This document shows, in pieces, positions 6,674 to 11,717 of a stretch of 11,717 nucleotides of DNA; within the stretch, counting starts at the first letter, position 1, and each line of letters opens with the position of its first letter. Under the pieces are notes generated by a model. That model worked only from the letters and a program-made list of their open reading frames with translations, did no database searches and was not told the origin of the DNA. Made by a program: the position numbers and the translations under genes. The stretch covers positions 1 through 11,717 of the forward strand of contig JAKCEJ010000054.1 of NCBI GenBank assembly GCA_021838065.1. Direction: 5' to 3'. Source of the DNA: Pseudomonadota bacterium. GTDB lineage: Bacteria > Pseudomonadota > Gammaproteobacteria > Steroidobacterales > Steroidobacteraceae.

Positions 6674-7828
6674 ATGACGCCGCCGCTGTCCGCGGATGAA
6701 GCGGCGCATTCGAGCGCGGTCGCCGCGCTTATCCGTGCCGAGGTGCGCTGCGCCGGCGGCTGGCTGTCGTTCGAGCGCTTCATGGCGCTCGCGCTCTACG
6801 CTCCCGGACTCGGCTACTACAGCGCCGGCAGCGTGAAAATCGGCGCCGGCGGGGATTTCGTGACGGCACCGGAGCTGTCCGGCCTCTTCAGCCGCTGCGT
6901 GGCCGGACAGTGCGCCGAGGTGCTCGAGGGCGGCGGCGAGATCCTCGAGCTCGGCGCGGGCACCGGGCGCATGGCGGCCGCGGTGCTCACCGAGCTCGGC
7001 GCGCGCGGCCGGCTGCCGCAGCGATACGCGATCCTGGAAGTGAGCGCCGACCTCGCCGAGCGTCAGCGTCGGCGCATCGGCGCGCTGCCCGCCGCGCTCG
7101 CCGAGCGCGTGGTGTGGCTCGAGCGCCTGCCCGAGCGGCCGGTCCGCGGGGTGATCCTGGCGAACGAGGTGCTGGATGCGTTGCCCTGCCGGCGGTTCAC
7201 GCTCGAGGGGGGGGTGATCCGTGAGCTCGGGGTCGCGCTCGAAGGGGAGCGCCTCATCGAGCGGTCCGCGCCGGCGGACGCGGCGCTGTCAGCCGAGTGG
7301 GAGCGCCTGCGCGATCAGCTGCCGGCCCCTCTCGCCGATGGCTATGTCTCCGAGATCGCGCTGCGTGTGGCGCCGTGGCTCGTGGGTGTCGCGGGCTGTC
7401 TGGAGCGCGGCGTGGCGTTGCTGTTCGATTATGGTCTGCCGCGCGCGCACTATTATCATCCCCAGCGCCGAACGGGCACGCTGCGCTGTCACTTCAAGCA
7501 CCGTGTGCACGACGACCCCTACGTCAACCTGGGCGTACAGGACATCACGGCCTGGGTGGATTTCACCCGGGTAGCGGAAGCCGCGCTCGAGTGCGGCCTC
7601 GAGGTGGCAGGCTTTGCGACCCAGGCAGCCTTCCTGCTGGCGACGGGGATCGAGCGCTTCATCGCCGAGGCCGACGGTCCGGTCGAGCACGCACGCCGCG
7701 CCGGCGAGGCGCGCCGGCTGCTCCTGCCGGGCGAGATGGGCGAGGCGTTCAAGGTGATGGCGCTGACGCGGGATTTCGGGCGGCCGCTGTCGGGCTTTGC
7801 GCTGCAGGACCTGCGCGGGTCATTGTAG
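6674..7828 (+). CDS. SAM-dependent methyltransferase, MidA/NDUFAF7 family (COG1565)
   Basis: The family is a class I SAM methyltransferase whose eukaryotic member, NDUFAF7/MidA, dimethylates an Arg of complex I subunit NDUFS2. The bacterial substrate is not established. In this 384-residue protein the early signature LSFERFMALALYAPGLGYYS (31-50) is followed by GGDFVTAPELSGLF. SAM motif I is EILELGAGTGRMAA at about 89-102, with VILANEVLDALPCRRF after it. The family-specific block FDYGLPRAHYYHPQRRTGTL runs into CHFKHRVHDDPYVNLGVQDI and TAWVDFT, and a typical C-terminus ends in GEAFKVMALTR. The ATG at 6674 has a GGGGGA site, and an in-frame GTG at 6653 would add seven residues. It diverges from the SDR gene with only 38 bp between starts, so the two promoters must overlap or lie in the opposite coding regions. 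A hairpin of GGCGG and CCGCC follows the stop (7828-7841), without a T-run. Confidence 0.93.
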   Translation: MTPPLSADEAAHSSAVAALIRAEVRCAGGWLSFERFMALALYAPGLGYYSAGSVKIGAGGDFVTAPELSGLFSRCVAGQCAEVLEGGGEILELGAGTGRMAAAVLTELGARGRLPQRYAILEVSADLAERQRRRIGALPAALAERVVWLERLPERPVRGVILANEVLDALPCRRFTLEGGVIRELGVALEGERLIERSAPADAALSAEWERLRDQLPAPLADGYVSEIALRVAPWLVGVAGCLERGVALLFDYGLPRAHYYHPQRRTGTLRCHFKHRVHDDPYVNLGVQDITAWVDFTRVAEAALECGLEVAGFATQAAFLLATGIERFIAEADGPVEHARRAGEARRLLLPGEMGEAFKVMALTRDFGRPLSGFALQDLRGSL

Positions 7829-8200
7829 GCGGCCGACCGCCCGGCCGGCACGGGCGTCAATCGGCGACTCCGGCGCGATCATCCGACGCATGCTACGGTC
7901 TTCCGATCGATTGCGCCGCCGGTCTTACAGCCGCTCCACGCGCTTGACGACCCATCCGCCCGACCGTAGGAGCCTTGATGCTCACCACATGTCTGTGCGT
8001 GTTTGCGAACCGCCGCAGCGGTTGGAGGGATTGTCGAAAACCGTCGGATAGCCTGCTACGTGTCCGCGCATGATGTCATGTTAGACGTGTTGCACGGACG
8101 CTCCGCGAATGACTTATGACCGACGGGGTTGCGCACGTCCGCTCGCGCTCCGTTGCACCCTGGACTGCGCCGCAGTGCGATCGCGGAAGCCCTCGGGCTG
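7829..8200. other. 372-bp convergent intergenic region, no confident gene
   Basis: This is the only long stretch without a clear gene. It lies between the 3' ends of the methyltransferase and lipoprotein genes and is less GC-rich in the middle than its flanks. It holds several short inverted repeats: AACCGC/GCGGTT around CGCA (8008-8023), CATGA/TCATG around TG (8069-8080), ACTGC/GCAGT around GCC (8164-8176) and AGCCC/GGGCT around TC (8188-8199). The last lies just past the lipoprotein gene's stop and, with 8164-8176, could help end or stabilise that transcript. None has a T-run. I see no tRNA-like fold and no recognised protein. Confidence 0.6.
7978..8073 (+). CDS. Possible small ORF (31 codons) of unknown function
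   Basis: ATG at 7978 is preceded by AGGAG with a 5-base spacer, the best Shine-Dalgarno match in the surrounding gap. The frame runs 31 codons to TGA at 8071-8073. The product is Cys- and Arg-containing (three Cys, several Arg) with no recognisable motif, and its codon use is not clearly like that of the neighbours. An overlapping frame from ATG 7989 also stays open for 20 codons. It may be chance or the remains of a decayed gene. I include it only because of the ribosome-binding site. Confidence 0.15.
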   Translation: MLTTCLCVFANRRSGWRDCRKPSDSLLRVRA

Positions 8201-9307
8201 TCACGATCGGCACAGCAGCCGGTCTCGCTTGGCCTTGGGCTCATGGGCCAAGCGGCGGGCCGCGGCGTAGAAGCGCGGCAGACTGTCGTCCTCACGCTTC
8301 AACAGCCGCTCGAACCCCGGCAGGCAGTCGTAATAGGTGCCCACCGACACCAGATCCGCGTTGTTCAGTCCCTGGCGGATCCAGCGGTTGTAGATCGGCG
8401 CGCGCACGTGCAGGCGCTGCTCGAGCGCACGGATCCGCCGCGCCAACGCCGCGAACGTCGCTTGTTTGCGTCGCAGCATGCGTGCGCGCGAGACCCTGGA
8501 TGCATAGAGCTGCGCCAGTCGGCTGCGCGTGCTGCGCAGGAGCGCGGCGAAGGCGCGATCCGCGGCGTCCAGGTGCTTGAACTCGGCGATGCGGCCGGGC
8601 TCGTGGCGGTAACGGAACCAGCGCTTCAGCCCCTCGTTCTCCACCGTCATCGCGAACGCCTCGTCGAAGCGTGAGTCGTTGGGCACGTAAAGCAGTTGGT
8701 GCGCGAGCTCGTGGAAGATCATTGCCGCGAGCTCATCGCTGCCGTAGCGCATCATGGTGCTCATGACCGGATCGGGCAGCCGCCCGAGCGTCGAGTACGC
8801 CGGCACGCCCTCGACCACGACGTCATAGCCCTGCCGCTTCAAGTGATCGGCGAAGGCCCGGGCGCTGCGCTCGTGAAAGTAACCGCGGTACGCCACGCAC
8901 CCGGCAATGGGGAAACACCACTGCTTGGGTTTCACGGAGAACTCCGGCGCCGCAACCACGTTCCAGACGACGTAGCGCCGGCCGATGTTCACGTAGCTGC
9001 GGTAGCTGTCGTTGTTCGGTAGATCCAGCTGCCGCGACGCGAAGCGGCGCGCCTCGCGCACTTCGCCCAGCTCGCGCACCAGGGGCTGCGGCGTGTCCGG
9101 GTTGTCGATCACGTCCACGATGGAGTGACGCGCGTGGATGACGTGCCACTCGCCAACGGCCGCCTGCATAAGGTACGCCGTGCTGGCGCAGCCGCCGAGC
9201 GCCGGCAGCATCAGGGCAGCGCCTGCCAGCCGCGCCCAGCGGCCCGCGCTCCGCGGACGGAGCAGATGCGCATCGCGCAGGGAACAGCCACTCGAGTCGG
9301 TTACCAT
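8201..9307 (-). CDS. Predicted lipoprotein zinc aminopeptidase (COG4324/PF10023-type)
   Basis: This 368-residue predicted lipoprotein is a metalloprotease. A basic stretch (RPRSAGRWARL) leads into a hydrophobic segment and the lipobox ALGGC with Cys40. The mature protein would be anchored in a membrane of the periplasmic envelope. HELAH at 199-203 gives the HExxH zinc site (H199, H203, catalytic E200), and E216 in DEAFAMTVENEG is the likely third ligand. VRELGEVREARRFASRQLDL, SYRSYVNIGRRYVVWNVVAA, and CFPIAGCVAYRGYF with two close Cys residues match what I recall of the uncharacterised 'predicted aminopeptidase' family. The C-terminal third is Arg-rich and helical (about 250-305), possibly coiled. 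Peptide substrates are unknown. The ATG at 9307 gives a long pre-membrane region (about 24 residues), but no other usual start precedes the lipobox segment. No Shine-Dalgarno sequence is visible. It diverges from cca with 6 bp between start codons. Confidence 0.85.
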   Translation of the reverse strand: MVTDSSGCSLRDAHLLRPRSAGRWARLAGAALMLPALGGCASTAYLMQAAVGEWHVIHARHSIVDVIDNPDTPQPLVRELGEVREARRFASRQLDLPNNDSYRSYVNIGRRYVVWNVVAAPEFSVKPKQWCFPIAGCVAYRGYFHERSARAFADHLKRQGYDVVVEGVPAYSTLGRLPDPVMSTMMRYGSDELAAMIFHELAHQLLYVPNDSRFDEAFAMTVENEGLKRWFRYRHEPGRIAEFKHLDAADRAFAALLRSTRSRLAQLYASRVSRARMLRRKQATFAALARRIRALEQRLHVRAPIYNRWIRQGLNNADLVSVGTYYDCLPGFERLLKREDDSLPRFYAAARRLAHEPKAKRDRLLCRS

Positions 9308-9313
9308 GTGTGC

Positions 9314-10540
9314 ATGGAAGTCTACCTAGTCGGCGGCGCGGTGCGGGACCGGTTGCTCGGTCGACCGGTGAGCGAGCGCGACTGGGTGGTGGTGGGGGCG
9401 CGTCCGGAGGATCTCGAGCGTCAGGGCTACCTGCCGGTCGGAAGGGAGTTCCCCGTCTTCCTGCACCCCGAGACCCGTGAGGAGTACGCGCTGGCGCGCC
9501 TGGAGCGCAAGGTCGCGCCGGGCTACCGGGGGTTCGCCACCGAGTTTTCCCCGGCCGTGACCCTGGAGGAGGACCTGCGCCGGCGGGACCTGACCATCAA
9601 CGCCATGGCGGAGAACGCCGTCGGCGAGATCATCGACCCGTATGGCGGCCGGCGGGACCTCGAGGCGCGGCTGCTGCGGCACGTCTCGGCGGCCTTCGTC
9701 GAGGATCCGGTCCGCGTGCTGCGCGTGGCGCGCTTTGCGGCGCGCTACGCAGCGCTCGGCTTCCGGGTGGCCGAGGAGACCCTGGCGCTCATGCGCCGGA
9801 TGAGCGAGTCCGGCGAGCTCGATGCGCTGGTGCCGGAGCGGGTCTGGCAGGAAACCGAGCGCGCGCTCGGCGAGAGCCGGCCCGAGGTGTACTTCGAGAC
9901 GCTGCGCGCGTGCGGCGCGCTGGCTGTGATCTTTCCGGAAGTCGCGACGCTCTACGGGGTGCCGCAGCCGCAGAAGTGGCACCCGGAGATCGATACCGGC
10001 GCGCACGTCATGCTGGCGCTGCGTTGGGCGGCCGACGCCGCGCTCTCGAGCGCCGTGCGCTTCGCGGTCCTCACGCACGATCTGGGCAAGGCGCTCACTG
10101 CGCCCGAGCGCTGGCCGAGTCATCATGGTCACGAGGAGGCCGGCGTCGCGCTCGTCGAGGCGCTGTGCGCGCGCTTGAAGATTCCCAACGCCTACCGGGA
10201 GCTTGCGGTGCTGACGGCGCGGTTCCATGCGCAGGTGCACCGCGCCGAGGAGTTGCGCCCGGGCACTGTGTTGAAGCTGCTCGAGACGACGGACGCACTG
10301 CGCCGGCCGGAGCGGTTCGAGGAGCTGCTGCGGGCCTGCGAGGCGGATGCGCGCGGGCGCGCGGGGCTCGAGGGGCGGCCCTACCCGCAGGGCGAGTATC
10401 TGCGCCGCGCCCGCTCGGCGGCCGCGGCGGTCGCGCTCTCGAGCGAGGAGCGGCGCGGCCTCACGGGCCAGGCGATCGGCGAGATGATCCACGCCAGGCG
10501 GTTGGAGGCCGTACGCGCCGTGGCGAGTTCGCCGGACTGA
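9314..10540 (+). CDS. cca: CCA-adding multifunctional enzyme (tRNA nucleotidyltransferase with HD domain)
   Basis: Cca adds or repairs the 3' CCA of tRNAs using CTP and ATP without a template. Gammaproteobacterial long forms also carry an HD phosphohydrolase domain. The 408-residue protein closely follows E. coli Cca. It has MEVYLVGGAVRDRLLG, ERDWVVVG as the metal motif, FPVFLHPETREEYALAR, the RRDLTINAMAE block, VEDPVRVLRVARFAARY, and PERVWQETE. The HD domain has KWHPEIDTGAHVM, THDLGKA (H255/D256, the same numbers as E. coli), HHGHEEAG, and PQGEYLRRA near the end. The first metal-motif residue is Glu21 where E. coli has Asp21; Asp23 is kept. The start at 9314 matches the family N-terminus. 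The frame stays open upstream to 9125, but that stretch is antisense to the lipoprotein gene. No Shine-Dalgarno sequence is visible. It converges on the NDUFA9-like gene, 23 bp apart. Confidence 0.97.
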   Translation: MEVYLVGGAVRDRLLGRPVSERDWVVVGARPEDLERQGYLPVGREFPVFLHPETREEYALARLERKVAPGYRGFATEFSPAVTLEEDLRRRDLTINAMAENAVGEIIDPYGGRRDLEARLLRHVSAAFVEDPVRVLRVARFAARYAALGFRVAEETLALMRRMSESGELDALVPERVWQETERALGESRPEVYFETLRACGALAVIFPEVATLYGVPQPQKWHPEIDTGAHVMLALRWAADAALSSAVRFAVLTHDLGKALTAPERWPSHHGHEEAGVALVEALCARLKIPNAYRELAVLTARFHAQVHRAEELRPGTVLKLLETTDALRRPERFEELLRACEADARGRAGLEGRPYPQGEYLRRARSAAAAVALSSEERRGLTGQAIGEMIHARRLEAVRAVASSPD

Positions 10541-10563
10541 TCGACCGGCGCTCGCCCAGCAGG

Positions 10564-11502
10564 TCAGGCGTGGGCGGCGAATGCGGCCGGAGCCGCCTGC
10601 GGCGCCAGATAGGTCGGCAGGATCTCCATCATGCCGTGACGCCGCAGCCCCAGGCGCGCAAAGCCGTCTTCCGTACAGACGCTGTCGCGCGTCAGGGAGC
10701 GGAAGTTGTCGAGTGTGAACGGCTTGCCTGGCAGGAGGCCCATGACGGCGCCCTGGAGGCGTCCGAGTGCATCCGGCAGCCTCAGTATCCGGCAGGGCAG
10801 GGCGGCGACTGACGCCGTGGTGCGCACGATCTGCTCGAGGGTCATGATTTGCGGGCCGCCAAGCTCGTAGGTCTGACCGAAGGTCTCACGGTCGGACAGG
10901 GCATGCACGAACGCCTCGGCCACATCCCCGACGTACACCGGGGCGAAATGCGCGTGAGCCCGGGCGAGCGGCAGCCAGCCGTGCGAGAGGCGCAGCAATC
11001 CGGCGAAGCGGTTGGTGAGCGAATCGCCCGGCCCGAAGATGACCGAGGGGCGGAAGAGCGTGAAATCGGCGTGGGCCCCGGCGGCGCGCACCAGCGCCTC
11101 GGCCTCGCCCTTGCTGCGCAGATAGCGGCTGGGCCCGCGGACGTCGGCTCCGAGGGCGCTCATGTGCAGCAGGCGCCGCACGCGGCCGGCCTTCAGCGCC
11201 GCGACCAGCTTCGCGGCCAGGTCCACGTGCACGTGCTGAAAGGTGCTGCGGCCGCGCTCGTTCAGGACCCCGACGAGATTGACCACTGCGTCCATGCCGT
11301 CGACCAGCCGGTCGAGCACGCGGGCATCGTGCACGTTGGCCCTGACGAGGCGGACCGTCGGCAGCACGCGCAGGCGCTGATTCAGCTCGGGGTCGCGCGT
11401 GGGCACGCTCACCCAATGGCCCTGTTGGGTCAGCCGATTGATGAGTGCGGTCCCGACGAAGCCGGTGCCGCCCAGCACACAGATGTTCAGTGGCGCTGCC
11501 AT
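10564..11502 (-). CDS. Complex I NDUFA9-like NAD(P)-binding atypical SDR
   Basis: This 312-residue extended/atypical SDR of the NDUFA9 family belongs to a group whose mitochondrial member is a structural accessory subunit of NADH dehydrogenase; bacterial members have no proven reaction. It has the Rossmann loop VLGGTGFVG (9-17) and VNLVGVLNERGRSTF (74-88), the NDUFA9-type signature. HMSALGAD (113-120) and SRYLRSKGEAE carry Y127 and K131, and LFRPSVIFGPGDSLTNRFAG and FAPVYVGDVAEAF follow. The later YELGGPQIMTLEQIV suits the same family. The ATG at 11502 gives the usual N-terminus (PLNICVLGGTG) and has AGG nine bases upstream. An in-frame GTG at 11559 would add 19 residues overlapping the edge of the hairpin downstream of hsp20 and is less likely. 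It converges on cca, and the preceding Hsp20 gene runs in the same direction. Confidence 0.9.
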   Translation of the reverse strand: MAAPLNICVLGGTGFVGTALINRLTQQGHWVSVPTRDPELNQRLRVLPTVRLVRANVHDARVLDRLVDGMDAVVNLVGVLNERGRSTFQHVHVDLAAKLVAALKAGRVRRLLHMSALGADVRGPSRYLRSKGEAEALVRAAGAHADFTLFRPSVIFGPGDSLTNRFAGLLRLSHGWLPLARAHAHFAPVYVGDVAEAFVHALSDRETFGQTYELGGPQIMTLEQIVRTTASVAALPCRILRLPDALGRLQGAVMGLLPGKPFTLDNFRSLTRDSVCTEDGFARLGLRRHGMMEILPTYLAPQAAPAAFAAHA

Positions 11503-11567
11503 GACCGGAGACCTCGCGTGTCTGCCGCGAGCATGCGCCCGCGGCTCGAAGCCTGCCACCGGAATGC

Positions 11568-11604
11568 CTCGCCCCGGGGGTGCTCGATGCTCCCCCGGGG
11601 CGAG
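11568..11604 (-). terminator. Strong GC hairpin after the Hsp20 gene (terminator or 3' stabiliser)
   Basis: CTCGCCCCGGGGG (11568-11580) and CCCCCGGGGCGAG (11592-11604) are perfect inverted repeats of 13 bp around an 11-base loop. The hairpin sits 11 bp past the Hsp20 stop and about 65 bp before the next gene's ATG. Neither strand has a T-run after it, so it is not a classic rho-independent terminator. It may end transcription with help, or protect the Hsp20 mRNA 3' end. Confidence 0.55.
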
Positions 11605-11615
11605 AGCCCGGATCC

Positions 11616-11717
11616 TCAGGCCGCCCGCACCTCGATGCTGCGCGGCTGCAGTTTCGGCTGCTTCGGGATCGCCACCTCCAGCACGCCGTGAGTCTGTTTG
11701 GCCGTGATCGAATCCAC
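11616..11717 (-). CDS. Small heat-shock protein Hsp20 (alpha-crystallin), last 33 residues
   Basis: Only the C-terminus is present; the frame is open to the window edge. The visible residues include ITAKQTHGVLEVAIPKQPKL and end QPRSIEVRAA. This is the end of the alpha-crystallin domain (the GVL[x]V[x]IPK strand) and the C-terminal tail, where SIEV takes the place of the I-x-I/V anchoring motif. Such proteins are ATP-independent holdases that bind unfolding proteins in oligomers. The gene reads in the same direction as the NDUFA9-like gene but is separated from it by the hairpin at 11568-11604. Confidence 0.85.
   Translation of the reverse strand: MDSITAKQTHGVLEVAIPKQPKLQPRSIEVRAA

Noticed and set aside
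7828..7841. GGCGG/CCGCC hairpin as a rho-independent terminator of the methyltransferase gene
   Set aside because: It has only five base pairs and no T-run; such short GC hairpins are expected by chance in this composition.
9125..9313. N-terminal extension of cca by 63 codons
   Set aside because: The family starts at MEVYLVGGAVRD; the extension is antisense to the lipoprotein signal-peptide region.
11503..11559. GTG start 19 codons upstream for the NDUFA9-like gene
   Set aside because: It adds an Arg/His-rich stretch not expected before the Rossmann loop; the ATG at 11502 gives the normal N-terminus.
1..11717. Mobile element, CRISPR, toxin-antitoxin or defence system
   Set aside because: I saw no transposase, integrase, direct-repeat array, tRNA-adjacent attachment site or defence-gene motif in any frame.

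Overview
The window is a GC-rich, densely packed stretch of a bacterial chromosome. It is almost entirely housekeeping genes, and I see no phage, insertion sequence, CRISPR array, rRNA or tRNA. Gene content and order point to a gammaproteobacterium. It carries the macromolecular synthesis (MMS) cluster rpsU-yqeY-dnaG-rpoD on the minus strand with tsaD divergent from it. A folB-folK pair and cca lie downstream, as I recall for Pseudomonas-like and Xanthomonas/Nevskia/Chromatium-like relatives. The DnaG N-terminus and the Lys/Ala-rich N-terminal extension of RpoD also recall betaproteobacteria, so I do not go below class level.

Layout: 1-3734 is the minus-strand MMS block: rpoD (its C-terminal part lies beyond base 1), dnaG, a GatB/YqeY-domain gene and rpsU. 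A 135-bp divergent region (3735-3869) holds a good rpsU promoter and separates the block from a plus-strand run tsaD-folB-folK (3870-5856). A pteridine-reductase-type SDR gene converges on folK (5862-6635). A MidA/NDUFAF7-type methyltransferase gene (6674-7828) diverges from the SDR gene. 7829-8200 is the only sizeable stretch with no confident gene. It is followed by a minus-strand lipoprotein with a zinc-protease motif (8201-9307), which diverges from cca (9314-10540) with start codons only 6 bp apart. A minus-strand NDUFA9-type atypical SDR (10564-11502), a 13-bp perfect hairpin and the 3' end of an Hsp20 gene complete the window.

Functionally: rpsU, dnaG and rpoD link initiation of translation, replication and transcription. 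TsaD (t6A37 modification) and Cca (CCA-end synthesis and repair) mature tRNAs. FolB, FolK and the SDR form a pterin/folate group. MidA-like and NDUFA9-like proteins both belong to families tied to respiratory complex I.

The most notable point is the yqeY-dnaG junction. Both genes lie in one continuous reading frame broken by a single TAG, and no ATG, GTG or TTG exists between that TAG and the conserved DnaG N-terminus. dnaG must therefore start at a rare codon (AUC/AUU), start internally with loss of conserved residues, be made by readthrough, or carry a sequence error.
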